Part shown: positions 52,116 to 61,320 of the stretch, in pieces
Position numbering within the stretch: position 1 is the stretch's first letter
Layout: each line of letters starts with the position of its first letter
Assembly (NCBI RefSeq): GCF_947632095.1
Contig: NZ_CANROA010000005.1
Span: 1 to 64,000, forward strand
Direction of reading: 5' to 3'
Length of the DNA stretch: 64,000 bases
DNA from: an uncultured Microbacterium sp.
GTDB lineage: Bacteria; Actinomycetota; Actinomycetes; Actinomycetales; Microbacteriaceae
Notes under the pieces: generated by a model
What the model was told of the DNA's origin: nothing
The model's input: the letters and a program-made list of their open reading frames with translations, nothing else
Database searches by the model: none
Position numbers and translations under genes: made by a program

Positions 52116-52230
52116 GCGTGTTCCTTCCCATGACGGGTATACAGGGAAAAGCCGTCACGAGGGAGACGCCCCCAGCGGCATTGGCTATCGTAGCCCTGCA
52201 TACCCGCCCACCGTCACCACCTGTGGAAAA

Positions 52231-54195
52231 TCACCAGATCGTCACCCGCTCGTCGCTCGGCAGGTAGAGGCCATCGCCCTCCGTGACGCCGAACGCCTCG
52301 TAGAAGACGTCGATGTTGCGCACGATCTGGTTGCAGCGGAACTCGTTCGGCGAGTGCGGGTCGATCGTGAGCAGACGGATCGTCTCGGCCTCCCGGCTCT
52401 TCTGCTGCCAGACCTGGGCCCAGCTCAGGAGCAGTCGCTGCACGCCGGTCAGCCCGTCGATCACCGGGTCGTCTGCTCCGCGGAGCGAGAGCTCATAGGC
52501 CTTCAATGCGATACCGAGGCCGCCGAGGTCGCCGATGTTCTCGCCGATCGTCAGCGCACCGTTGACGGTGTGCTCATCGGCGAGCCCTGCGGGGACGAGC
52601 GCGTCGTACTGGGCGATGAGAGCGGCGGTGCGCTGTTCGAACGCCGCACGGTCGGCGTCGGTCCACCAGTCCTCGAGCTTGCCGGTGCCGTCATAACGGC
52701 TGCCCTGGTCATCGAAACCATGGCCGATCTCATGGCCGATCACCGCGCCGATGCCGCCGTAGTTGGCGGCTGCGTCGCGCTCGACGTCGAAGAACGGGTA
52801 CTGCAGGATCGCCGCGGGGAAAACGATCTCGTTCATCGACGGGTTGTAATACGCGTTCACCATCTGCGGCGGCATGTGCCACTCGGTGCGATCGATGGGA
52901 GCGCCGACCTTGTCGATGTTGCGGTCGTGCTCGAACGTCGAGGCTCGACGGACGTTGCCGAACAGGTCGACGGCGTCGATCTCGAGGGCGGAGTAGTCGC
53001 GCCATACCTCGGGGTGCCCGATCTTCGGGGTGAATGCGTCGAGCTTCGCGAGCGCACGCTCACGCGTATCGGGGCTCATCCACTCGAGCGTCGCGATGCT
53101 CTGCCGGTAGGCCTCGATGAGGTTCGCGACGAGCTCGTCCATCGCGGCCTTCGCCGTGGGCGGGTAGTGCCGCTCGACGTAGACCTTTCCGATCGCCTCG
53201 CCGAGTGCGCCTTCGGTGAGCGAGACGCCGCGCTTCCAGCGCTCGCGGATCGTCGGCACGCCGGTGAGCTCGGTGCCGTAGAAGGAGAAGTTCTCCTGCA
53301 CGAACGCGGCAGGAAGGTAGGGGGCCGCGGCGTGCACGGCCTGAGCGCGCAGCCAGTCCTTCCACGCATCGAGACGCTCGGCGACGAGCAGGCCGCCGAG
53401 GCCGGCGAAGAAGCTCGGCTGCGAGACGACGATCTCATCGAAGGCTGCGGTATTGGTCGGCGCGACGGCTTCGCGCCACCCGGCGAGGTCGACGCCGACG
53501 AGGGCCTGCAGCTCGTCCCACGTCTGCAGGTTGTACGTCTCGACCGCGTCGCGGCTGCGCACGTTGTCCCAGTGGTGGGCGGCGAGCTCGGTCTCGAGCG
53601 CGATGGCGCGATCTGCGCGTGCCGCGGCGTCATCGAGGCCGGCGAGCGCGAGGAGCCGTTCGAGGTGCGCACGGTAGGCGGTGCGCGTCTCGGCGAAGCT
53701 CTCGAGACGGTAATAGCTCTCATCGGGCAGGGAGAGGCCTGCCTGAACGAGGATCGGCACGTATCGCTCGGGGTTTCCCGGGTCGCCGTCGATGTAGAGG
53801 CCGATGAGGTGGGCGCGACCGTCGCGCTCGTAGGCGCCGGCGAGGCTCAGAAGTGCCGGGATGCTGTCGACCCCGTCGATCTCGGCGAGGGTCTGGGCGA
53901 GCGGGGAGATGCCGTCGGCGTCGATGCGCTCGGTGTTCATGAAGCTCGTGAACAGATCGCCGATCTTGCGCTCGAGCGTGCCCTCGACCGCGTTCTGCGA
54001 TTCTTCGATGATGGTGCGCACGTCGTCCTGCGCCTGTTCGGCGAGGAGGTGGAAGGACCCCCAGCGCGCCTTGTCGTCGGGGATCTCGGTGCGGTCGAGC
54101 CACCGCCCGTTGACGTATCGGTAGAGGTCGTCCTGCGGACGGATCTCGGTGCTGAACTCTTCGGTCGCCAGACCTGCGGGAAGGACATCAGTCAT
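52231..54195 (-). CDS. pepO: M13-family metallopeptidase (neprilysin/PepO type)
   Basis: A 654-residue zinc endopeptidase of family M13. VIGHEIGHGFDDQG near 485 is the HExxH zinc site, and ENIGDLGGL near 545 provides the third ligand Glu. PPQMVNAYYNPSMNEIVFPA just before is the family NAYY motif. It has no signal peptide or membrane anchor, unlike neprilysin, so it works in the cytoplasm on small peptides. TAGAGT at 54202-54207 lies 6 nt before ATG 54195. Confidence 0.93.
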   Translation of the reverse strand: MTDVLPAGLATEEFSTEIRPQDDLYRYVNGRWLDRTEIPDDKARWGSFHLLAEQAQDDVRTIIEESQNAVEGTLERKIGDLFTSFMNTERIDADGISPLAQTLAEIDGVDSIPALLSLAGAYERDGRAHLIGLYIDGDPGNPERYVPILVQAGLSLPDESYYRLESFAETRTAYRAHLERLLALAGLDDAAARADRAIALETELAAHHWDNVRSRDAVETYNLQTWDELQALVGVDLAGWREAVAPTNTAAFDEIVVSQPSFFAGLGGLLVAERLDAWKDWLRAQAVHAAAPYLPAAFVQENFSFYGTELTGVPTIRERWKRGVSLTEGALGEAIGKVYVERHYPPTAKAAMDELVANLIEAYRQSIATLEWMSPDTRERALAKLDAFTPKIGHPEVWRDYSALEIDAVDLFGNVRRASTFEHDRNIDKVGAPIDRTEWHMPPQMVNAYYNPSMNEIVFPAAILQYPFFDVERDAAANYGGIGAVIGHEIGHGFDDQGSRYDGTGKLEDWWTDADRAAFEQRTAALIAQYDALVPAGLADEHTVNGALTIGENIGDLGGLGIALKAYELSLRGADDPVIDGLTGVQRLLLSWAQVWQQKSREAETIRLLTIDPHSPNEFRCNQIVRNIDVFYEAFGVTEGDGLYLPSDERVTIW

Positions 54196-54201
54196 GCATC
54201 C

Positions 54202-54207
54202 ACTCTA
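54202..54207 (-). promoter_or_regulatory. leaderless-type -10 element of the M13 peptidase gene
   Basis: TAGAGT on the minus strand, spacer GGATGC, then ATG 54195. Confidence 0.5.
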
Positions 54208-54292
54208 TGCGCGGCATCCGACATCGCCCCGGCATCCACAGACGTCTTCGATACGCTGGTGTCTTCCGCCGTCCGAGAAGGAGCCCGCCCGC

Positions 54293-55279
54293 ATGACCAC
54301 CCAGATCCGCATCGGAATCGTCGGCTACGGCAACCTCGGCCGCGGTGTCGAGGCAGCCATCGAGCGCAGCGAGGACATGACTCTCGTCGGCGTCTACACC
54401 CGCCGCGATCCCTCCGACGTCGCGACCCGCGGCAGCGATGTGGCCGTGCACCGGATGGAGGCCCTCGACGAGGCATCCGAGGACATCGACGTGCTGATCC
54501 TCTGCGGCGGCTCGAAGAACGACCTGCCCGTGCAGTCGCCAGCCCTCGCCGCCCGCTTCAACCTCGTCGACAGCTTCGACACGCACGCGCGCATCCCCGA
54601 GCACTTCGCGGCGGTCGACGCCACGGCGCGCCCCGCCGGCACCACGGCGCTGATCTCGGCCGGTTGGGACCCGGGGATGTTCTCCCTCAACCGCGTCTTC
54701 GGCGAGGCTCTGCTGCCCGATGGAGACACCTACACGTTCTGGGGACGCGGCCTCAGCCAGGGCCACTCCGACGCGATCCGCAGGGTTGCGGGCGTCGCCG
54801 GCGGCGTTCAGTACACCCTGCCGAGCGAGGATGCCGTTGCCGCCGTCCGCCGCGGGGACCGTCCGGAGCTCACCACCCGCCAGAAGCACACGCGCGAGTG
54901 CTTCGTCGTGCTCGCCGAGGGCGCCGATCCCGCCGTCGTCCGCGAGGCGATCGTGACGATGCCCGACTACTTCGCCGACTACGACACGACGATCACGTTC
55001 ATCAGCGCCGAGGAGCTCGCCCGCGACCACGCGGCCATGCCGCACGGCGGTTTCGTGATCCGCAGCGGCGTGACCGGCGACGGGGCGACGCAGACGATCG
55101 AGTACGGCCTGACGCTCGGCAGCAACCCGGAGTTCACGGCGAGCGTTCTCGTCGCCTACGCCCGCGCCGTGCACCGCATGAACGCCGACGGCCAGGTCGG
55201 CGCGCGCACGGTCTACGACGTCGCACCCGGCCTGCTGTCGCCGAAGTCGCCCGAGCAGCTGCGCGCCGAGCTCCTCTGA
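54293..55279 (+). CDS. ddh: meso-diaminopimelate D-dehydrogenase
   Basis: A 328-residue NADPH enzyme that makes meso-diaminopimelate directly from tetrahydrodipicolinate, a one-step lysine and peptidoglycan route. IGIVGYGNLGRGVE near 7-20 is the NADP motif, VYTRRDP near 34 binds the phosphate, CGGSKNDLP near 78 and SAGWDPGMFSLNRV near 125 are family hallmarks. I chose ATG 54293 with AGAAGGAG upstream; TACGCT at 54252-54257 is a likely -10. The gene stands alone. Confidence 0.93.
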   Translation: MTTQIRIGIVGYGNLGRGVEAAIERSEDMTLVGVYTRRDPSDVATRGSDVAVHRMEALDEASEDIDVLILCGGSKNDLPVQSPALAARFNLVDSFDTHARIPEHFAAVDATARPAGTTALISAGWDPGMFSLNRVFGEALLPDGDTYTFWGRGLSQGHSDAIRRVAGVAGGVQYTLPSEDAVAAVRRGDRPELTTRQKHTRECFVVLAEGADPAVVREAIVTMPDYFADYDTTITFISAEELARDHAAMPHGGFVIRSGVTGDGATQTIEYGLTLGSNPEFTASVLVAYARAVHRMNADGQVGARTVYDVAPGLLSPKSPEQLRAELL

Positions 55280-55305
55280 TCCCCGTCTTTGTCCGCGCCC
55301 CTCGT

Positions 55306-55311
55306 TAGGCT
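55306..55311 (+). promoter_or_regulatory. leaderless-type -10 element of the MATE gene
   Basis: TAGGCT, 6 nt before GTG 55318, 27 bp after the ddh stop. Confidence 0.5.
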
Positions 55312-55317
55312 CGTGGG

Positions 55318-56637
55318 GTGAGCAGACCCCTGACGCTGAACCGCGAAATCCTGCGGCTGGCGGTGCCGGCGCTGGGAGCGCTCGTGGCCGAGCCGGCGTT
55401 CCTGATGGTGGATGCCGCGCTCGTCGGGCATCTCGGAACAGTGCCGCTGGCGGGGCTGGGCATCGCGAGCGCCGTGCTGCAGACGATCGTCGGGTTGATG
55501 GTGTTCCTCGCGTACTCGACGACCCCGGCAGTCGCCCGCCGGTTCGGTGCCGGCGAGCACAAGGACGCGGTCTCCGTCGGCATCGACGGCATGTGGCTGG
55601 CGCTGGGACTCGGCGCGGTTCTGGCGATGGTCGGCGCGCTGTCCTCGCGGACGCTCGTCGACCTGTTCGGAGCATCGGCCGCGGTCTCGGAGCAGGCCGA
55701 CACCTATCTGGTCATCAGCATGTGGGGTCTGCCGGCGATGCTCATCGTGTTCGCGGCGACCGGCCTGCTGCGCGGCATGCAGGACACGGTGACCCCGCTG
55801 TGGATCGCGGGCTTCGGCTTCGCCGCCAACGCCCTGCTGAATCTGCTGTTCATCTACGGCTTCGGCTGGGGCATCGCCGGATCCGCGATCGGCACCGTCA
55901 CCGCGCAGTGGGCGATGGTCGCGGCATACGTCATCATCATCGGCCGCCTCGCACGCAGCCACGAGGCCTCGGTGCGCCCGCAGCGCGAAGGCGTGCGCGG
56001 ATCGGCCCGCTCGGGCGGCTGGCTGTTCCTGCGCACCGTCAGTCTGCGTCTCGCACTTCTTCTCACCGTCGGCGCGGCGACGGGTCTCGGCACGGATGAG
56101 CTGGCCGGCTGGCAGGTCGTGTTCACGATCTTCTCGGCCGCTGCCTTCGCACTGGATGCCCTGGCGATCGCCGCGCAGGCGCTGATCGGCAAGGGTCTCG
56201 GGGCGGGCGATCTGCCCGGTGTGAAGAAGATCCTCGGCCGCACGGTCGCCTGGGGCGCGTGGTTCGGCGTGGCCGTCGGAGCAGTCATCGCCGCGCTCTC
56301 CGGGGTGATCGGCCTCGCCTTCACCGGCGATGCAGAGCTCGCCCGGCTCATCATGCCGGCGCTGCTCGTGCTGGCCGTGGCGCAGCCCATCGCCGGGGTC
56401 GTGTTCGTGCTCGACGGCGTGCTGATGGGATCCGGCGATGTGCGCTACCTCGCGCTAGCCGGCGTGCTCAACCTCGTGCCGTTCCTGCCCGCGCTGTGGA
56501 TCATCACGGCGGTCGGAGTCACCGGCACGGCGGGCGTCACCTGGCTTGCTGTCGCGTTCTTCGGCGTCTTCATGCTCGCCCGCTTCGCAACGCTCGGATG
56601 GCGGGTGAAGACCGGCCGGTGGCTGAGCGCGGTGTGA
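55318..56637 (+). CDS. MATE-family efflux transporter (DinF-like)
   Basis: A 439-residue protein with about 12 membrane helices in two similar halves. LRLAVPALGALVAEPAFLMVDAALVGHLG at the start is the first half of the DinF-type MATE family; RGMQDTVTPLW near 152 is the family loop, and the second half repeats the pattern. It exports cationic drugs or metabolites with sodium or protons; substrate not shown. The start is GTG 55318. Confidence 0.92.
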   Translation: MSRPLTLNREILRLAVPALGALVAEPAFLMVDAALVGHLGTVPLAGLGIASAVLQTIVGLMVFLAYSTTPAVARRFGAGEHKDAVSVGIDGMWLALGLGAVLAMVGALSSRTLVDLFGASAAVSEQADTYLVISMWGLPAMLIVFAATGLLRGMQDTVTPLWIAGFGFAANALLNLLFIYGFGWGIAGSAIGTVTAQWAMVAAYVIIIGRLARSHEASVRPQREGVRGSARSGGWLFLRTVSLRLALLLTVGAATGLGTDELAGWQVVFTIFSAAAFALDALAIAAQALIGKGLGAGDLPGVKKILGRTVAWGAWFGVAVGAVIAALSGVIGLAFTGDAELARLIMPALLVLAVAQPIAGVVFVLDGVLMGSGDVRYLALAGVLNLVPFLPALWIITAVGVTGTAGVTWLAVAFFGVFMLARFATLGWRVKTGRWLSAV

Positions 56638-56680
56638 TTCCGCGATGCCGGAGGCCAGGGGCATCCGGCAGGATGGAACC

Positions 56681-57571
56681 ATGAGCTACTCGTGGCCGCA
56701 TGACTCCCGCACGGTCGAGCAGTGGCTGCAGGCGACGCTGTGCTCCTGGTCGACAGCAGATCAAGAAACGCGACTGCACGGCCTCGAGCGCATACGCATC
56801 GATGCCGCACTCGACGGCCTCGATCTGCGCCGGCTCGACCTCGACGCCCGCGATCTCGATCTGCGCGTCGACGTGCAGCCGGAGAATTCATCGGGCGCAC
56901 GCTCGGAGGCGACGGCCGCAGAGCCGGAGCCTCTCATGCGCGAGAGCGGAATGCTGCGGGAGTTCCGCTTGCATGCTTCCCCGCTCCGCATAGAAGGAAT
57001 GCCGATCGACGTCGATCTGCGTGCACGGGACGTCCCGATCGAATGGGCCGTGTTCGCCGAGCCGCTCATGGAGAATGAGCCGGCCAGCGACCGGATGCTC
57101 GCCCCTCGCGCCGGCGGAGGACGAGCATCCCTCGACGCTTCGATGCGCACGGCCGATATCGCCCCGCTGATCGCCGCGATAGCTCGGCCGTTGCTCGCGC
57201 AGGCCAACATCGGCCTGCGCAGCGTCTCGCTCGACGTGCGGGGCTCGGGGGCCTCTCGACTCAAGATCCGCGCATCAGCACGGGTGCAGTGGAAGCGGCT
57301 GACGGCATCGGTGTCGGCCACCGTGAGATTGTGCGTGTCACCGGATGCTGTCGTCGAGGTGCGATCGCTGAAGCTCAACAGCCGCAACCCGCTCATCGCC
57401 GTCGCGCTGCTCTTCGCACGTAAGCATGTCAACGAGGTCGTGGGCGATCCCCTCGGCCTCAACGCGGGGATCTCGGCCGCAGGCGTGAGCGGCCGCTTTC
57501 ACAGCGTCGCGCTCACCGGGGGGGGGAGCGCGTCGCACTCTCCGCACGGTTCGGTTGAGGATCAGGCGTAG
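56681..57571 (+). CDS. hypothetical protein, possibly DUF2993 (LmeA-like)
   Basis: A 296-residue protein. It has an alternating beta pattern (IDAALDGLDLRRLDLDARDL; RSVSLDVRGSGASRLKI; VEVRSLKLNSRNPLIAVALL) that recalls DUF2993/LmeA lipid-binding proteins, but it lacks a signal peptide, so the match is uncertain. CAGGAT at 56669-56674 lies 6 nt before ATG 56681. A run of eight Gs lies near 57520, close to the 3' end. It overlaps the convergent SpoU gene by 10 bp. Confidence 0.55.
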   Translation: MSYSWPHDSRTVEQWLQATLCSWSTADQETRLHGLERIRIDAALDGLDLRRLDLDARDLDLRVDVQPENSSGARSEATAAEPEPLMRESGMLREFRLHASPLRIEGMPIDVDLRARDVPIEWAVFAEPLMENEPASDRMLAPRAGGGRASLDASMRTADIAPLIAAIARPLLAQANIGLRSVSLDVRGSGASRLKIRASARVQWKRLTASVSATVRLCVSPDAVVEVRSLKLNSRNPLIAVALLFARKHVNEVVGDPLGLNAGISAAGVSGRFHSVALTGGGSASHSPHGSVEDQA

Positions 57572-58176
57572 CGCCGGCACCACTCGTACATGATGACGGC
57601 GCCGGCTGCGCTGGCGTTGATGGATCGGGTCGAGCCGTACTGGGTGATCTCGATGTGCCCGGATGCCGCGGCGAGGGCTTCCGGGGTGAGGCCCGGGCCC
57701 TCCTGGCCGAACAGCAGGACGCAGTTCTCGGGAAGCTCCGCACGGTCGACGGGCACGGCCCCAACGACGTTGTCGACGGCGATGATCGGGAGGCCCTCTC
57801 CGGCGGCCCACGCGGCGAACGACTCGACGTCCTCGTGGTGGACGACGTGCTGGTACCGGTCGGTGACCATGGCTCCGCGCTTGTTCCAGCGCCGGCGGCC
57901 GACGATATGGACGGTATCGGCGAGGAACGCGTTCGCACTGCGCACGATCGATCCGATGTTCATGTCGTGCTGCCAGTTCTCGATCGCGACGTGGAACCCG
58001 TGCCGCTTCGTGTCGAGGTCGGCGACGATGGCCTCCATCGTCCAATAGCGGTAGCGGTCGATCACGTTGCGGGTATCGCCGTTCGCGAGAAGCTCGGGGT
58101 CGTACCAGTCGCCCTCCGGCCACTCGCCCTCCCAGGGGCCGAGGCCGTGCGTGGTGCGCTCAGGAGTTTCGGTCAC
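57562..58176 (-). CDS. SpoU/TrmH-family RNA 2'-O-methyltransferase
   Basis: A 204-residue trefoil-knot methyltransferase. HDMNIGSIVRSANAF near 68-82 is SpoU motif 1, LLFGQEGPGLTPEAL near 152 motif 2 and ITQYGSTRSINASAAGAVIMYE near 175 motif 3, the SAM-binding knot. It would methylate a ribose in tRNA or rRNA; the target is unknown. TACGCT at 58183-58188 lies 6 nt before GTG 58176. Confidence 0.9.
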   Translation of the reverse strand: MTETPERTTHGLGPWEGEWPEGDWYDPELLANGDTRNVIDRYRYWTMEAIVADLDTKRHGFHVAIENWQHDMNIGSIVRSANAFLADTVHIVGRRRWNKRGAMVTDRYQHVVHHEDVESFAAWAAGEGLPIIAVDNVVGAVPVDRAELPENCVLLFGQEGPGLTPEALAAASGHIEITQYGSTRSINASAAGAVIMYEWCRRYA

Positions 58177-58225
58177 TCAACAAGCGTAGTCCGGATGCCG
58201 CGGGGAGCCCTCGCCGCGGGAACGA

Positions 58226-58261
58226 GAAAGGCCGGCGAGGGGAGCCCCTCACCGGCCTTTC
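58226..58261 (-). terminator. terminator after the cell-wall protease gene
   Basis: GAAAGGCCGG-C-GAGGGG, loop AG, CCCCTC-A-CCGGCCTTTC: a 16-bp stem with one mismatch, ending in TTTC on the minus strand. It lies 17 bp after the protease stop. Confidence 0.8.
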
Positions 58262-58277
58262 ATCGAATCACACGGAT

Positions 58278-60470
58278 TCAGGCGTATCGGCGACGCCAGG
58301 TGAAGAACACCGCAGTGCCTCCGAGCAGCAGCAGCACGGCCGCGGTCAGCACGTACGGCGTGACGCTCTCGCCACCGGTCGTGGCCAGCTCGTCGCCCGC
58401 AGGGGTCTGACCGGCGGGAGCCGCCGCAATGTCGTCGCCCGGAGTCTCATCGACGGCCGGGCCTGTCGGAGCATCCGGGTCCACAGGAGCCGGATCCACC
58501 GGGTCAACCGGGTCCACCGGGTCCACCGGGTCAACCGGATCCACCGGATCGTCATCCGCCTCGACGGCGAAGTCGACCGAAGCGGCAACCGAGGTCTCAG
58601 CGTTGAAGGTCTGCGTGACGGAGAGCACGTACGATCCGGTGCCATCGGTGGCGATCGTCTCGGTCCAGGTGCCGTCTGCGGCGACCGCGGCGTGAGCCTC
58701 GACGGTCGCACCGATGGCCGCCTGCGACAGTGCGGTCGCGCCGAGCGCACCGGTGACGGGAGCCTTGTCGCTGACGACGACGGTGATCGTCGCACCGGGC
58801 AGAGCCGTGCCGGAGACCGTGGTCGGAGCATCCGTCTCAGCGAACACCTCGTCGGAGGCGATCGAGGTGATCACGGGCGAATCGGGGGCGACGCGCACCG
58901 TGAGGGTCGCGGTCGGCGAGGGGACGCCGGCGACGGTCTGCGTGATCGAGAGCGTGTACAAGCCGATCGAGAGGTCGACGTCGGCGCTCCACGTGCCGTC
59001 TGCGGCCACCGTCGTGTCGCCGAGTCCGGCGATCGTGATCACCGCTCCGGGCGTTCCCGTGCCCGTCAGCGCGACGGTTCCCTCGGTGCCGCCGACGGCC
59101 ACGACCATCTCCGGGCCGGTGACGACCGGCGCGGCAACGGCCTCGGGCTGCACCGTGATCGCAAACGCGACCGAGTCGGAGCGGCTGAAGCCGTTGACCG
59201 CGGTCAGTTCGTAGGAGTACGTTCCGGGCGCCGTCGGCGCCGTCAGCACGGCCGCGCCATTCGCGACCGCGATGCTCGCGGAGGCGTCGCCCGAGACCTC
59301 GAGATCGAGGGCGTTCTCCGGCATCGTGACGGTCACGGCTGCGCCGGCATCCACTGTCGAACCCGATGCGATCGCCGGGGTCGGCTCATCGACGTCGAGG
59401 GCGATCGTGTATCCGCCGGTCATCTCGAGAGCGTCGCTGAGGCGCGTGTACCAGGCCCAGTCATCGCCCTGCGCGGGGGTCTCCGCCGGCCCGCCGCTGA
59501 CGATGCCGACGGCGTTGCCGCCCTGGAACACGGCCCCGCCGCTATCACCGCTGGAGGTCTCAGCACCGCCCAGGAAGCCGTGCACCCACTTGCCGGAGAC
59601 CTGCAGGTAGCCGTCGAGCATCTCGATCTCGCCGATGCTGCCGTCCGTGTACGGCATCTTCACCTTCGTGCTGCCGGTGGTGAAGCCGGTCGTGCGACCC
59701 GACTTCGAGACCGTGCCGGAGACGGGGTCGGAGACGCCCGTGATGGCGATCGTGCTCGCCGCGAGGTCGTTCGCGGCCGACGTCGTCCAGTCGGTGACGG
59801 CCGGCAGCAGGTTCAGGTTCGTGTTCGTGATGTCGATGACCGCGATGTCCGTCGACGTCGGAGTGTTGTCCGCACCCGGGGTGTTGCCCGGGCCGCCGAA
59901 CTGCGAGAAGCCGAACTTTCCGGCGAGCGCCGTGCCGTTGGACTCGATGCCCTTCCCACCGCCGGCCGTGTCGCCGGTGGGCTTGGTGAGGTGCACGAAG
60001 TCGTTCGTGCCATTGCCGCCGCAGTGGCCGGCGGTGACGAGAGCGGGATCTCCTGTCGGGCTCCACGCCGTGAAGCCGATCGAGCACAGAGCGACCTGAC
60101 CGGCCAACTGCTCGGTCGGCACGCCGGCGTATCCGGCTCCGCCGACGACGTCGGTGTTCGCCCGTGCGACGACCTCGCCGAGGTACGCCACCTTGTCGAC
60201 GTCGAGCTTGTCGGTGAAGGCCACGAGGCCGTCATCGCCGATGTAGGTCTCGTTGACGAAGACGACCGAGTCGCCATCCGTCGTCCGACCGTAGCCGACG
60301 ACGCTGTCCTCGTCACGGGTCTCGGTCAGGATCTCCGCGGCCGCGGTTGCGGCGAGCGCGATCGGATCCGCCGGAGCGGTGTCTTCTGCGGAGGCCGGCG
60401 CGGCAGCCAGAAGACTGCCGAGGCCGACGGTGAATGCCGCGGCAAGCGCGACAGGACGTCGTGAACGCAC
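58278..60470 (-). CDS. secreted trypsin-like serine protease with LAxTG sorting signal
   Basis: A 730-residue surface protein. A signal peptide covers 1-28 (cleavage after ASA). A chymotrypsin-like (S1) domain spans about 50-375, with H149 in VTAGHC, D208 in TSTDIAVID and S310 in SSGDSGGAV. Three Ig-like/Big repeats follow (about 380-645), then a DPV-repeat wall spacer, then LATTGGES and a C-terminal helix plus RRR. LAxTG is the signal for class E sortases of high-GC bacteria. GTG 60470 is the chosen start. The sortase is not in this window. Confidence 0.9.
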   Translation of the reverse strand: MRSRRPVALAAAFTVGLGSLLAAAPASAEDTAPADPIALAATAAAEILTETRDEDSVVGYGRTTDGDSVVFVNETYIGDDGLVAFTDKLDVDKVAYLGEVVARANTDVVGGAGYAGVPTEQLAGQVALCSIGFTAWSPTGDPALVTAGHCGGNGTNDFVHLTKPTGDTAGGGKGIESNGTALAGKFGFSQFGGPGNTPGADNTPTSTDIAVIDITNTNLNLLPAVTDWTTSAANDLAASTIAITGVSDPVSGTVSKSGRTTGFTTGSTKVKMPYTDGSIGEIEMLDGYLQVSGKWVHGFLGGAETSSGDSGGAVFQGGNAVGIVSGGPAETPAQGDDWAWYTRLSDALEMTGGYTIALDVDEPTPAIASGSTVDAGAAVTVTMPENALDLEVSGDASASIAVANGAAVLTAPTAPGTYSYELTAVNGFSRSDSVAFAITVQPEAVAAPVVTGPEMVVAVGGTEGTVALTGTGTPGAVITIAGLGDTTVAADGTWSADVDLSIGLYTLSITQTVAGVPSPTATLTVRVAPDSPVITSIASDEVFAETDAPTTVSGTALPGATITVVVSDKAPVTGALGATALSQAAIGATVEAHAAVAADGTWTETIATDGTGSYVLSVTQTFNAETSVAASVDFAVEADDDPVDPVDPVDPVDPVDPVDPAPVDPDAPTGPAVDETPGDDIAAAPAGQTPAGDELATTGGESVTPYVLTAAVLLLLGGTAVFFTWRRRYA

Positions 60471-60590
60471 GAGTACTGCTCCCAGTATGGGTAGAGGGGG
60501 ATTCGGGTGAGATCTCGGCACTGCCTCGGGTGACCCGTGGGTAGCGGGACGACAGCGGAATCCGATGATCCGTTTCCGACTGTAGCGGAA

Positions 60591-60634
60591 CGCCGGATCA
60601 CGCCCGGGCGTGTCCTAGCGCCGCCGGATCACGC
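60591..60634 (+). repeat. 13-bp direct repeat upstream of the DtxR-type gene
   Basis: CGCCGGATCACGC at 60591-60603 and again at 60622-60634, a spacing of 31 bp or about three helix turns. It lies between the divergent protease and DtxR-family genes. TAGGGT at 60646-60651 follows, 6 nt before GTG 60658. Confidence 0.7.
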
Positions 60635-60657
60635 GGCTCTCGGCGTAGGGTGGAGCC

Positions 60658-61290
60658 GTGGCATCCCCAGCAGCAGACGACTATCTCAAGACCGTTTACG
60701 CGCACACCGAATGGCAGGATGCCCCGATCACGCCGTCGCAGCTCGCGGGAAAACTGGGCATCGCCCCCTCGAGCGTCACCGAGATGGTGAAGAAGCTCGC
60801 GGCCGCCGGCCTCGTCTCGCACGTGCCCTACGGCGCCGTGCGCCTGACCGAAGCCGGCGAGGCGCGCGCCCTGCAGATGACGCGGCGCCACCGACTGATC
60901 GAGACCTGGCTCGTGCGCGAGTTCGGATACGGCTGGCACGAGGTGCACGACGAGGCCGAGGTGCTCGAGCACACCATCAGCGACCGTCTGCTCGAGGGAA
61001 TCGACGCGCTTCTGGGCCGCCCCCGCTTCGACCCGCACGGCGATGCGATCCCCGACGCCGACGGCTCCGTCGAGCGCGTCCCCTTCGTTCTCCTCGCGGA
61101 TGCCGCCGCCGGGCACACCGGCCGCGTGCTGCGCGTGAGCGACGTCGACCCCGACCTGCTCTGCCTCCTGCAGGACGCCGGCATCGTCGTCGGCGCAGAG
61201 GTTCGCTCGACCACCACCGGCATCGCGGTCGACGACGCCGAGATCGAGCTGCCGGACGGCGCCGCCGACAACATCTGGCTCACGGCGTAG
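60658..61290 (+). CDS. DtxR/MntR-family metal-dependent repressor
   Basis: A 210-residue regulator: DDYLKTVYAHTEWQDAPITPSQLAGKLGIAPSSVTEMVKKLAAAGL-like winged helix at 7-55, split as DYLKTVYAHTEWQ and GIAPSSVTEMVKKLA. The dimer and metal region has RHRLIETWLV, WHEVHDEAEVLEH and a C-terminal SH3-like part (140-210). Mn or Fe binds at H, E and C/M ligands in this family; here the residues fit Mn or Fe, not decided. It starts at GTG 60658 and stands next to the HAD gene, 30 bp upstream. Confidence 0.9.
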   Translation: MASPAADDYLKTVYAHTEWQDAPITPSQLAGKLGIAPSSVTEMVKKLAAAGLVSHVPYGAVRLTEAGEARALQMTRRHRLIETWLVREFGYGWHEVHDEAEVLEHTISDRLLEGIDALLGRPRFDPHGDAIPDADGSVERVPFVLLADAAAGHTGRVLRVSDVDPDLLCLLQDAGIVVGAEVRSTTTGIAVDDAEIELPDGAADNIWLTA

Positions 61291-61308
61291 CATCCACCCC
61301 CGAGCCAA

Positions 61309-61314
61309 TAGGCT
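61309..61314 (+). promoter_or_regulatory. leaderless-type -10 element of the HAD phosphatase gene
   Basis: TAGGCT, 6 nt before ATG 61321. Confidence 0.5.
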
Positions 61315-61320
61315 GGGGCC

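Noticed and set aside
51427..55308. Plus-strand open frame of nearly 1300 codons
   Set aside because: It crosses the antisense of the beta-lactamase-fold and M13 genes and ends in a shifted frame of ddh; no domain fits.
58498..58560. Repeat array near the end of the protease gene as a possible mobile or CRISPR element
   Set aside because: The units encode D-P-V in frame as a wall-spanning spacer, usual for sorted surface proteins.
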